From positions 1 through 14,381 of the forward strand of contig CBFIHA010000098.1 in the NCBI GenBank assembly GCA_965662195.1: a stretch of DNA of 14,381 nt, read 5' to 3'. The stretch is from UBA1268 sp965662195. Lineage in GTDB: Bacteria; Planctomycetota; Planctomycetia; Pirellulales; UBA1268. Of this stretch, positions 1 to 7,818 are shown in pieces; position 1 is the first letter of the stretch, and each line of letters opens with the position of its first letter. The notes beneath the pieces are model-generated. The model did not search any database and was not told where the DNA came from. It saw only the letters and a list, made by a program, of their open reading frames with translations. A program made the translations under genes and the position numbers.

Positions 1-1428
1 GGCGTAGACCCAATTTTGAGCAAAGGCCTTGGCTGGTATCGACATAAACGTGATTGACGAGAGCATCGTGGCGAAAATGCTGCAGCCGGTGGCCCACCAT
101 GGCATTTGCTGACCGCCGCGGAAGAAGTCGTCGGTGTTCTGCATGCGGTTCATGAAGAAGAGCCCCACCCCCACCATGCCGCCGAGATAGGCGACGAGAA
201 CGGCGTAGTCGAGCGACGTGAACCCGGCACCATCGCCGCGGGCCGTAATCTGCCAAACCTCGGCTGTGCGGACCCGCGGCCGCTCCTCGCCGCTGGCCAG
301 TACGATGCCGCCTCGAAAGGAAACGGCCGGAGTCGTCACCGGGCTGGCGGGAGTCTCTCCCGCGTTTGTCCAGGTGTCGGTGATCGTGTGATAGGCCCAT
401 GCCCGCCGAGGAAATCCAGGATGCCGGCGGGCATAGTCCGGATCGCTGGCCATGGCGGGCAGGTGGCTGCCATCGGCGGCAGCCAGCACGACCACATGGC
501 TCTGGCCCAGCGGCGCCGCAGCACCGGCAATCAGCGGCGTCGGCGGTGCCGCTCGCTTCCGCCACGCGGTGGCGGGGTCAGCGGCAAGCCGCAGCGGACT
601 CAACTCCCAACAGTCGGCCAGCGGCATGATCCCGTCGCCGCCGACGGTGCCGGGTCGCTGACGGCGGCCACCGATCACATACAGGCAGGTGTCGAAGCCG
701 TCGTGCTGCGCTGCCACAAGCGAATAGGCCCGCGGGCCTCCAGGAATCGCCGGCAGCGGTTCCCAGTGCCCCGAGCCGGCGAGAGCCGCTGCGAGATCGA
801 GCCGCCACACATGGTCGGTCGCGGTCGCCAGTTCGAGCCCGGCCTGGCCGGAGACAACATAGACATGGCCACCGATGAGAGCCGCAGCGCCCCCGGTGCT
901 CGGCACCGGGAGCGGAGGGAGGGGGGTCTGCGCGAGGGCTGCCGTCTCCGGGCGCCACGAGAGCACGAAGGCATCGGCAAAAACGCGATCGGCATCGTTG
1001 CCGCCAACACAGACGACGCCCGCAGAAGTCGAGGCACAGGCGCCGTAGGCCAAGGGACGGCTGAGCGCAAAGCCCGACGTCCAACGAAGATCGCCAGAAG
1101 AGGCGGCCGGCGTGAGCACATACGCGGCAGCGTGGAATCGCTTGGGAGACGTCCAGAGATCGGCGGCTGTGGCGGGGCCGAAGTTGGCTCCCCCCGCCAC
1201 GATCAGGGCTTCGCCATGGCATCCAGCAAACGGTCCGCCGAGCCCGATGGGGTCCGGCAGAGGCGGAAGCGAATTCCAGATCAGCCACTCCCGGGCCGCC
1301 GGCTCCGAGCCGCTTGCCCGACTGGCCGGCTCGCCGATCCCTGCGATGGTCAACAGGACCCAAACACTGAAGCCAACTGCCCGTTTCCACGAGGTGCGGG
1401 AGACATGGGATTTCGACGCAACGGCCAT
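1..1428 (-). CDS. Kelch-repeat / sodium:solute symporter fusion, 3' end beyond window
   Basis: The frame is open from an ATG at 1428 down to base 1, giving 476 visible residues. Residues about 15-33 form a hydrophobic signal or anchor segment. Residues about 50-390 are a Kelch-type beta-propeller, shown by repeated Gly-Gly turns such as LIVAGGANF, VVCVGGNDAD and LYVIGGRR, each followed by aromatic and Trp strand residues, as in NanM-like mutarotases. From residue 403 a sodium/solute symporter (SSS) begins with FTSLDYAVLVAYLGG (TM1), then DDFFRGGQQMPWWATG and FATMLSSITFMSIPAKAF, the usual SSS first helices with the Na+-site region. The remaining helices would lie left of base 1. Such fusions are known in Planctomycetes and are thought to epimerise or bind a sugar outside and import it with Na+; the substrate is not determined (sialic acid is only an analogy). 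An in-frame GTG at 1440 is an alternative start; neither start has a strong Shine-Dalgarno. Confidence 0.9.
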   Translation of the reverse strand, partial: MAVASKSHVSRTSWKRAVGFSVWVLLTIAGIGEPASRASGSEPAAREWLIWNSLPPLPDPIGLGGPFAGCHGEALIVAGGANFGPATAADLWTSPKRFHAAAYVLTPAASSGDLRWTSGFALSRPLAYGACASTSAGVVCVGGNDADRVFADAFVLSWRPETAALAQTPLPPLPVPSTGGAAALIGGHVYVVSGQAGLELATATDHVWRLDLAAALAGSGHWEPLPAIPGGPRAYSLVAAQHDGFDTCLYVIGGRRQRPGTVGGDGIMPLADCWELSPLRLAADPATAWRKRAAPPTPLIAGAAAPLGQSHVVVLAAADGSHLPAMASDPDYARRHPGFPRRAWAYHTITDTWTNAGETPASPVTTPAVSFRGGIVLASGEERPRVRTAEVWQITARGDGAGFTSLDYAVLVAYLGGMVGVGLFFMNRMQNTDDFFRGGQQMPWWATGCSIFATMLSSITFMSIPAKAFAQNWVYA

Positions 1429-1569
1429 GACGGAATGCACATCGACGATCAGAGCGGGACGAAACCTCGCCCTATCTTTCGAAAGTTGGGCAAACAGTCA
1501 ACAGACAACGAGTGCTTTGTGGGGCAGGTTGTGGTGGTGAAGACTCTTTTTGCCCGATGCGAGCGAGCG

Positions 1570-1779
1570 TCATCTGCCCAGATCGAGCGGAATAAGCACG
1601 GGCGAGTCGCCCACCGTGATTGTCAGCCCCGACGTTTCCGCCGCAGCGAAGCGATCTGGAATGAGGGAACGGCGAGTGGGTTCACGCACTCCCGCGGCGG
1701 CGCGGGCCGCATCCTCTTCGGCCGTCGTCGCGGGGGCGACCGGTTCGCCGCACTCGATGGCGAGCCCCAGTCGATCGTA
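1570..1779 (-). pseudogene. Orphan C-terminal fragment of an unrecognised gene
   Basis: Between an in-frame TGA at 1780-1782 and a TGA at 1570-1572 lies an open stretch of 69 codons with protein-like composition and no good start codon. It ends in LTITVGDSPVLIPLDLGR, which resembles the last beta-strands of secreted glycoside hydrolase-like proteins. It starts just where the DUF1559 relic stops making sense in another frame, so it is best read as the 3' stump of a gene joined to that relic. It lies 141 bp upstream of the Kelch-SSS start on the same strand and may once have been the preceding gene of that operon. I do not recognise the family. Confidence 0.4.
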
Positions 1780-1967
1780 TCAGTGACAAATCGCACCGCG
1801 CTATCGGTCATGAGCACCGTGCAGCCACCGGGGTGCCGGCTCCCGGCGGAATAGACCCCGAATTCGCTCGCAGTACTTCCACCCCATGATGATGTTGTAG
1901 AACAGCTCGGCGAGTTCGGTGGCAAAATCGTCTGAATGACGGTGAACCCGGCAAAGCCATTTTGCCA
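1764..1967 (-). pseudogene. DUF1559 (prepilin-like) C-terminal relic
   Basis: One minus-strand frame shows hallmark DUF1559 C-terminal sequence: GFAGFTVIQTILPPNSPSCS, then SAGSRHPGG, then a degenerate form of the 'LFADGSVRFISETID' signature, here VLMTDSAVRFVTDTIDWG. DUF1559 proteins are planctomycete type IV-pilin-like exported proteins of about 300-350 residues with an N-terminal methylation helix. Only about 68 residues are left here. The N-terminal two thirds are missing, and the usual residues after IDW are replaced by unrelated sequence. The upstream boundary falls near 1967, shortly before the start of the plus-strand gene at 2009. The family call is from memory of the motif, not from a search. 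Confidence 0.65.
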
Positions 1968-2008
1968 CCCCGACCAACATGACTCCCATGATCGAAAGCC
2001 TGACCGCC

Positions 2009-3418
2009 ATGCAGCATCCGCAGCCATATCCGCCCGCAGGCCCCCACTCAACGCCGGGCTGCCTTTACATCTGGATCCCCACGCTGCTGCTCCTCTTCTC
2101 TACCCCGCGGCTGCCGCCGGCCCATGCACACGAGATGCGGCCATTGGCGGCCGAAAGCGTGACCGTGTTTGAGTCACCAGACCCTGAGCGTCTTTTCTGT
2201 TACAGCCCCGGTATTCTTCGCCTGCCGTCCGGCCGACTCGTCGCCACCATCGATCTGGGAGGGCCGGGAGCCGCCGCGCTCCCCGAGCCCGTCTGGCGGC
2301 GGCCGCAGCCCCGCCAGGCCTGGCAGGGCCGCGTGTTCACGAGCGACGACGGGGGAGCCACGTGGCAGCAGCGGACGTCGTTTCCTTTCATGCATGCCCG
2401 CCCCTTCGCCGCGGGCGACCGGCTCTATGTGCTCGGCCATGCAGGGGATCTCGCGATCATCAGCTCGGATGACGGCGGCGACTCGTGGTCGGCTCCCGTG
2501 CAGCTCTCGACGGGGCAACACTGGCACCAGGCTCCGTGCAACGTGCATCATGCCAACGGCTGCGTCTATCTGGTGATGGAACGGCGGACCACCTTCGACA
2601 TCAAGACCTGGCCCGTGGGAGAGCTGGCGCCCGTCCTCATGCGGGGCCGGCTCGACGCCGATCTCACCCGCCGCGACGCCTGGACATTTGCCTCGGAGCT
2701 GAGCTTTCGCGACGTGCTGCCAGGCGTGGAGACCACCCCCGCGATCGACTTCTTCGGCGTGCCGTTCTTCGCCGCGCCGTATCCGCGCGGCAGTGATACC
2801 GCGGTGGGCCGCAACGCGGCCCCGCTCGGCTGGCTCGAGGCGAACGTCGTGCAGTTCACCGATCCCGATCATCTCTGGCACGATCCGACCGGGAAGACCT
2901 TCCACCTCTGGCTGCGGGCCAATACCGGCGGCACCGGCTACGCCTGTCTAGCCAAGGTCGTCGAGCAGGGGGAGCAGCCGGGCACGGGCGCGATGACGAC
3001 GGGGCTGGAAAAGGTGCCCTCCGGTAAGAAGATGCTGTTTGTGCCCTGCCCGGGCGGGCAGATGAAGTTTCACGTACTCTACGACGAGCCCACGAAGCTC
3101 TATTGGCTGCTCTCGACCCAGGCCACCGACAGCATGATCCGCCCCGATCGGCTGCCGGCCGACCGCTACAACCTGCCCAACAACGAGCGGCGGCGGCTGC
3201 AACTCCACTTCTCGAAAAACATGGTCGATTGGTGCTTCGCCGGCCTCGTGGCGGCAGGCCCCGTCGAGAAGGCTTCCCGACACTACGCCAGCATGGCGAT
3301 CGACGGCGACGACCTCGTGATCCTGTCCCGGAGCGGCGATGAACATGCCAAGAGCCCTCACGACGGCAATCTCATCACCTTCCACCGCGTGCAAGACTTC
3401 CGGTCACTGGTCTATTGA
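2009..3418 (+). CDS. Exported BNR/sialidase-like beta-propeller protein
   Basis: The protein has 469 residues from ATG 2009. A signal peptide has its core at LYIWIPTLLLLF and a likely cleavage after PPAHA. Two Asp-box (BNR) motifs, TSDDGGATW (residues about 111-119) and SSDDGGDSW (about 152-160), mark a sialidase-type propeller. Further blades look plausible from repeats such as LYVLGHAGDLAI and MAIDGDDLVILSRSGD. The family includes exo-sialidases, but many BNR proteins act on other glycans or are non-catalytic; I could not assign an arginine triad, so activity is open. ATG 2009 is preferred because it leaves a short n-region and has a weak GAAAG upstream; in-frame ATGs at 1979 and 1988 are possible. 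It is first in a plus-strand unit, 57 bp before the next gene. Its promoter would have to lie inside the DUF1559 relic. Confidence 0.85.
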   Translation: MQHPQPYPPAGPHSTPGCLYIWIPTLLLLFSTPRLPPAHAHEMRPLAAESVTVFESPDPERLFCYSPGILRLPSGRLVATIDLGGPGAAALPEPVWRRPQPRQAWQGRVFTSDDGGATWQQRTSFPFMHARPFAAGDRLYVLGHAGDLAIISSDDGGDSWSAPVQLSTGQHWHQAPCNVHHANGCVYLVMERRTTFDIKTWPVGELAPVLMRGRLDADLTRRDAWTFASELSFRDVLPGVETTPAIDFFGVPFFAAPYPRGSDTAVGRNAAPLGWLEANVVQFTDPDHLWHDPTGKTFHLWLRANTGGTGYACLAKVVEQGEQPGTGAMTTGLEKVPSGKKMLFVPCPGGQMKFHVLYDEPTKLYWLLSTQATDSMIRPDRLPADRYNLPNNERRRLQLHFSKNMVDWCFAGLVAAGPVEKASRHYASMAIDGDDLVILSRSGDEHAKSPHDGNLITFHRVQDFRSLVY

Positions 3419-3457
3419 TCCCTTGCTGTGCTATATCACGGCCTCAGGATCAAAGCC

Positions 3458-3470
3458 TTTTTCACCGGAG
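3458..3470 (+). promoter_or_regulatory. Ribosome binding site within a repeated 13-mer
   Basis: TTTTTCACCGGAG ends 5 bases before the ATG at 3476 and supplies GGAG as Shine-Dalgarno. The identical 13-mer recurs at 5389-5401 before the next gene. It sets the start at 3476 rather than at an ATG 48 bases upstream. Confidence 0.6.
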
Positions 3471-3475
3471 ACATC

Positions 3476-5404
3476 ATGCTCTTCCGCATTGGCGTGCTGC
3501 TGTTTCTCGCGGCAACCGCACCGTGCGCAACCCGGGCAGCGGAGCCGCCGTCGGCTCCCGCCACGCTCGCCCGCGTCCTGCGGACAAAGCCCCGTATCGC
3601 CCATCCCGAGGCGCCGTTCGTGCTCGTCTTCTTCGAAGGGGGAGACGACAGCAGCCGCTATGGCTTCGCGATCGACGGCACGATGACGGAGCGGGATTGG
3701 GCGACCACGCTCGACCATGTCGGTCATCTCTGCCCCTACAGCGACTTCAAGCCCGGCGATCGGGGCACCTGGTCAGCGGCCCGTCGGGATATCGCTGTCC
3801 GCGGCGCTCAGAGCATCGGCCGTCAGACGGGCGGGTCCATCATGGGGCTGGGCGATGTGCGGGCCGCGTATGCGGAGCCGATCAGTCTGAAAATGACCCA
3901 TTTCTTCCACGATGAAGAGGGCGATCTGGGCACGCCCGGCGGCACCGGTGGGTGGCGATTGCGAACCGATCATTCCCGCTCGGCGTCGCCGCTGGCGACG
4001 GCGGCCTCGCCTGCGTTGGACACGCGCGCGAGCGGACCGCTCGCATCGTTCACGATCGAGTTCGGGTTTTTCGCCCAACACTATCTGTTCGGTGGCTCCG
4101 CCTGTCTGTTGGCATGCCGCGACGAATCGGGCGGCCCCGGTGACGGTTGGGCGGTCAACCTGGTCAACAAAGGTGGCCACCAGGGAACCACCCACCTCGC
4201 CTTCCGGAGCGGCGGCAAAGCGGTCGAGTCGGTGGGCATGGCGAGCTGGCAGGCCTCGAACTGGCAGCGGGCGGTGATCAACGTTGCCGCCGGCCCGACC
4301 GCCAAGGAGATCCGCGTCACAATCACGCTCCCCGGCGTTGGCGAGTCTGCGGGCACGCTCCCGCGACCTGCCGTGCATCGCGGCAGCCTGCAACTCGTCG
4401 CCGGCATGCCACCGCAGGGGGACCGGCGGACCGACCTCGACGACCTGCGGCTCTCCGCCCGCGGAGAACTGCTGGCGTCGTATTCGTTCGATCCCGCACC
4501 GGACGCCTCTCGCGAATGGGGCAGCCACGCGGCGGAGGTGCTCGATGCCTCCGGCCACGACAGGCATCTGCGATCGACGGCCGACGTCCAGGCATTCCGG
4601 TTCGTGACGACCGATGGAGTGCCGCCGCGGATGCTGGCCACGATGAAACGCTTTCTCGTGGATGACCTGCTGGATGTGCGTCGCGAACACGGCGTGCCAC
4701 CACCGGAACTGATCACCAACTGGAAGCTCAGCGACCGGCCCGGGCGGTTCGCCGCCTGGAAGCCGGCCGGATTCACCGCCGGCAACACCGACGCGTATCT
4801 GCGTGGAGATGTGAAGCCCGGTTTTGCGAATCTGCATCAAGTGCTCGGGTCGCGCGTGGTCCGTTGGGCGGATGCCGATGGCTCCCGCTGGAATGCGGTC
4901 TGGCTGGGCCATGTCAACGCCAAGCGGGTGATGACACCTCGGCAGTGGCAGTCGCTCGTGACCATGGTCGTCTTGGATGGCAACCGCTGGATGCTGCTCT
5001 TCCCGGCGATGTCCGGCGGCCACTTCGCGCCGACGGGCACGACCGACCGCGCCGAGATGGCCCGCACCAACGCGGAGGTGCTCTATGCCTGCGCCGAGGT
5101 GGCGGCCTGGTTTCAGGCCGTCGCCACGGGCCTGGAGGCGAGCGAATACCACGACACCGACTATCCGATCGACGACCCGCGCACCTGTGTGAGGATGCGG
5201 GTGAATCGCGACCGTGGCGAGGCCTGGTTCGCGGCGATGCGGGTCGGCACGGGGGCGGAGCCGGCCGCCGTGACCCTCCACATGCCGCGGCAGCGCGGGC
5301 ACGTGACCAACCTCGCCACCGGCGAGCGGAGTGCCGTGGAGGATGGCGTGGTCCGGCTCCCACTGGCAGCCGACGCGACGCCCCTGTTTTTTTCACCGGA
5401 GTGA
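3476..5404 (+). CDS. Exported protein of unrecognised family with concanavalin-like insertion
   Basis: The protein has 642 residues. MLFRIGVLLFLAATAPCATRA is a clear signal peptide, and GGAG 5 bases upstream supports this start. Residues about 25-145 and 375-642 are of a type I do not recognise; they contain conserved-looking acidic and aromatic patches (FFEGGDDSSRYGFAIDGTM, HFFHDEEGDLG, NWKLSDRPGRFAAWKPAGF, YHDTDYPIDDPRTC). Residues about 145-375 look like a LamG/concanavalin beta-sandwich, with ASFTIEFGFF strands, GWAVNLVNKGG, and LDDLRLSARGELLASYSFD at the end. The C-terminus (VTNLATGERSAVEDGVVRLPL, then ATPLFFSPE) resembles the small beta-sandwich that closes many glycoside hydrolases. 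The likely role is an extracellular or periplasmic glycan-active enzyme, inferred from neighbours and architecture only. It is followed after 3 bp by the beta-helix gene, so the two are probably translationally coupled. Confidence 0.85.
   Translation: MLFRIGVLLFLAATAPCATRAAEPPSAPATLARVLRTKPRIAHPEAPFVLVFFEGGDDSSRYGFAIDGTMTERDWATTLDHVGHLCPYSDFKPGDRGTWSAARRDIAVRGAQSIGRQTGGSIMGLGDVRAAYAEPISLKMTHFFHDEEGDLGTPGGTGGWRLRTDHSRSASPLATAASPALDTRASGPLASFTIEFGFFAQHYLFGGSACLLACRDESGGPGDGWAVNLVNKGGHQGTTHLAFRSGGKAVESVGMASWQASNWQRAVINVAAGPTAKEIRVTITLPGVGESAGTLPRPAVHRGSLQLVAGMPPQGDRRTDLDDLRLSARGELLASYSFDPAPDASREWGSHAAEVLDASGHDRHLRSTADVQAFRFVTTDGVPPRMLATMKRFLVDDLLDVRREHGVPPPELITNWKLSDRPGRFAAWKPAGFTAGNTDAYLRGDVKPGFANLHQVLGSRVVRWADADGSRWNAVWLGHVNAKRVMTPRQWQSLVTMVVLDGNRWMLLFPAMSGGHFAPTGTTDRAEMARTNAEVLYACAEVAAWFQAVATGLEASEYHDTDYPIDDPRTCVRMRVNRDRGEAWFAAMRVGTGAEPAAVTLHMPRQRGHVTNLATGERSAVEDGVVRLPLAADATPLFFSPE
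5389..5401 (+). promoter_or_regulatory. Ribosome binding site, second copy of the 13-mer
   Basis: TTTTTCACCGGAG lies across the last codons of the upstream gene. GGAG at 5398-5401 is 6 bases before ATG 5408, so the Shine-Dalgarno sits inside the upstream reading frame and next to its stop codon. This arrangement favours translational coupling. Confidence 0.6.
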
Positions 5405-5407
5405 TGC

Positions 5408-7696
5408 ATGGAAACAGCACCGACGATGGCCTGGTTCTCGTCATTCAGGCGGCTGAGCGCGGCGTGTGTGAGCGGCGCGATGGCCGTGGCGGGGTGGCTG
5501 CATGCGGCTGAAGCGGCGACCGCGGCGGCTGACCCGCAGATTCCAAGCCTTGCGTGGCAGCAGCGATCCGACTGGCGGAGCGTCAGCGATTACGGGGCCC
5601 GTGGCGATGCGGTGACCGACGACACGGCCGCCATCCAGCGGGCGCTCGATGCGATCGTCGACGGGAGCACCGTGTATCTGCCCCCCGGCACCTACCGCAT
5701 CACCCGACCCTTGTCGGTCCAGGGTCCGAGGCTGGGCGTGCTGATCGTCGGCCACGGCCGCGACACGGTTCTCGCCTGGGATGGAGACGCGGGAGGGACG
5801 CTCCTGAAGGTCGACGGCATCGCCTACAGCCGGTACGTCGGACTCTCATTTGCAGGGGGCGGCACGGCCGCGGTCGGCCTGCTGCACCGCAACGACAGCC
5901 GGTTCGTCACCCAACTGGATCACCAGCATCTGGCATTTCGCCACTTTACCGATGCGGCCATTTTGCACGACCCGGCGAGCAAGCAGGCACTCGCCGAAAC
6001 GACCTTCGACAACTGTCTTTTCGAGGATTGCCGGCGGGGCGTCGCATTCCTCGCCTTCAACGACTACGACTTCACGTTTGACGGCTGCGAGTTTCGCCGG
6101 CAGGAGATCGCCATCGAATGCCGTCGCGGCAACTATTACGCCCGCAACTGCCGATTCGAGGCGAGCCGCGTGGCCGATATCGTCTCGCTGCCCGAGCACG
6201 GCTGTTCGGTCCGGCGGTGCGTCTCGGTGGGCTCGCACGCATTCATCCAGCATGAGAACGCGGTGTCGCCATTGACGGTACAGGACTGCCACGTGTCGGG
6301 CTGGACGAGCAAGGCCGGTGCGATCCAGGTCACCGGCGCCCCGCTGACGATGTTCGACTGCAGCTTCGCCGACGGCCCGGCCGGGACTTCACCCGTCCGG
6401 CCCGGCACCGCGGCCCAGCGGCTGATTCTGTCCGGGAATCGGTCGGAAGCCGCGCCGTTGGTGGCCGCCTCTGCCACGGGCCAGCCGTGCGTGATGATCG
6501 AGGTGCCCGCCACCGACGCCGCGGAGTCGGTCCTCGCGACCGAGCGACGATTTCTCACCGCTCACGCGACCGTGCCGACGAGGATCTTCGACGCACAGGT
6601 TGACTTCGGAGCCAAGGGCGACGGTGTCACTGATGATTCGGCGGCATTGCAGCGGGCGATCGATGCCGCCCGCAGCCATGGCCAGGGGGCGTTGGCCTAT
6701 CTGCCGACGGGCAGATACGTGGTGACACGGTCGCTGGTCGTCAGCGGGGCCGACTACACCGTCGGGGGCAGCGGATTTCGCACCGGCCTGGTCTGGAAGG
6801 GGCCGGCGGAGGGCACGGTCGTGGACGTGCGGAAGCCGCAGGGGCTTGCGCTTGAAAACCTGACGGTCGGCACTCACGATCTCGGCCCGATGAACCATGC
6901 GTGCGACATTCGGCAGACGGGATCAGGGCAGCCGTCGCGGATGACCTACGACGGCGTGTTCGTGTATGGCACGTATCAGAAGCAGCCGGTTCGCCAGGGG
7001 CTGCAACTCGTCGATCTCGGTCCCGACGACGTCGTGGTGATGCCCGACGTGACGGGCAATCTTCGGTTCACGAACTGTGGCCGGGCGACCGTGTTGGTGA
7101 ATGTCAGCTACGAAGGTTCGGTCGTAATCGAGGGAACGGAGCCGATTCGCGACGGGCTGCTGGGCTTCCAGACCCGCCTGGCCACGATCGTCACCCACGG
7201 GCTCAACGTCCGCGACAATCAAAGTGTCGTCATGAGCGACTTCTACATCGAACAGGCAGATAACGGCCTGGTCTTCGCCGGAGGCCCTGGCTTGCCGCCG
7301 GGGCGGGCGACGATCCAAGGGGGCAAGCTTCATTTCCACGACGTCGTCGGCAGCGGCACCGCCCTCTCGATCGATGATTACTGTGGCCAGATTTCACTGG
7401 GGCACCAGCAATTTTATAGGGAGCCTGCGGCGGTGAAAGTTCGGCAGCGGGGAGATTGCCCGGTGGAACTCGTGATTCTGGGCTCGTGCTTTTATGGTGT
7501 GACGCTCGACATCCAGCAGGAAGCCGGCCTCAGGCTCACCCTGGCAGGCAACGTCGCCGGCGGAAAAACACCGGCTCCACCAGAAGTGTCGGATCGATTG
7601 CCTTCCGGCGCCATGGCCCGGCTCGCCGCGGCGCTGGATGACTTGCGGCGGCTCGGAGCTGCCGACGAGCAGCTCAACCATGCGGGCTCCCGCTGA
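5408..7696 (+). CDS. Exported tandem pectate-lyase-3 right-handed beta-helix protein (GH28-related/GH55-like layout)
   Basis: The protein has 762 residues. The N-terminus carries a signal peptide (FRRLSAACVSGAMAVAGWL, cleavage near HAAEA). Two copies of the Pectate_lyase_3 entry motif are present: VSDYGARGDAVTDDTAAIQ near residue 60, followed by STVYLPPGTYRITRPLSV, and VDFGAKGDGVTDDSAALQ near residue 395, followed by LAYLPTGRYVVTRSLVV. Each is followed by short repetitive strands rich in N, C and aromatic residues typical of right-handed beta-helices. Two such helices in about 760 residues is the layout of GH55 beta-1,3-glucanases, but also of uncharacterised 'GH28-related' proteins; I cannot place catalytic residues. 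ATG 5408 is chosen because of GGAG 6 bases upstream. It is last in the three-gene unit and is followed by an inverted repeat that may end transcription. Confidence 0.85.
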   Translation: METAPTMAWFSSFRRLSAACVSGAMAVAGWLHAAEAATAAADPQIPSLAWQQRSDWRSVSDYGARGDAVTDDTAAIQRALDAIVDGSTVYLPPGTYRITRPLSVQGPRLGVLIVGHGRDTVLAWDGDAGGTLLKVDGIAYSRYVGLSFAGGGTAAVGLLHRNDSRFVTQLDHQHLAFRHFTDAAILHDPASKQALAETTFDNCLFEDCRRGVAFLAFNDYDFTFDGCEFRRQEIAIECRRGNYYARNCRFEASRVADIVSLPEHGCSVRRCVSVGSHAFIQHENAVSPLTVQDCHVSGWTSKAGAIQVTGAPLTMFDCSFADGPAGTSPVRPGTAAQRLILSGNRSEAAPLVAASATGQPCVMIEVPATDAAESVLATERRFLTAHATVPTRIFDAQVDFGAKGDGVTDDSAALQRAIDAARSHGQGALAYLPTGRYVVTRSLVVSGADYTVGGSGFRTGLVWKGPAEGTVVDVRKPQGLALENLTVGTHDLGPMNHACDIRQTGSGQPSRMTYDGVFVYGTYQKQPVRQGLQLVDLGPDDVVVMPDVTGNLRFTNCGRATVLVNVSYEGSVVIEGTEPIRDGLLGFQTRLATIVTHGLNVRDNQSVVMSDFYIEQADNGLVFAGGPGLPPGRATIQGGKLHFHDVVGSGTALSIDDYCGQISLGHQQFYREPAAVKVRQRGDCPVELVILGSCFYGVTLDIQQEAGLRLTLAGNVAGGKTPAPPEVSDRLPSGAMARLAAALDDLRRLGAADEQLNHAGSR

Positions 7697-7747
7697 GTTG
7701 TGAAACAGCGAACCCGTCTCCCACCAATGTCATCCGGGGCCCTCGTA

Positions 7748-7775
7748 TCCCAGGACTGTTTGCCCGATCCTGGGA
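7748..7775. terminator. Inverted repeat between convergent genes, possible bidirectional terminator
   Basis: TCCCAGGA (7748-7755) pairs perfectly with TCCTGGGA (7768-7775) around a 12-base loop, and the arms extend with one mismatch to 11 bp. It lies between the stop of the plus operon (7696) and the stop of the minus regulator gene (7819). There is no T-tract on either side, so an intrinsic terminator is only a guess. A second small stem, CCGCA/TGCGG, follows at 7784-7798. Confidence 0.4.
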
Positions 7776-7818
7776 AACAAACGCCGCACAGTCTGCGGGA
7801 CGGCGGACGCCTCGGCGA

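Noticed and set aside
1476..1485. CTTTCGAAAG palindrome upstream of the Kelch-SSS gene as an operator.
   Set aside because: It is short, has no good promoter boxes at proper spacing and no second copy was found, so it is not distinguishable from chance.
106..1854. A 582-codon plus-strand open frame.
   Set aside because: It is rich in Arg, Gly and Pro with no domain sense and lies antisense to the Kelch-SSS gene and the relics; it is a high-GC shadow.
3773..5302. A 509-codon minus-strand open frame.
   Set aside because: It is His/Arg-rich and exactly antisense to the exported protein at 3476-5404, which has a signal peptide and ribosome site.
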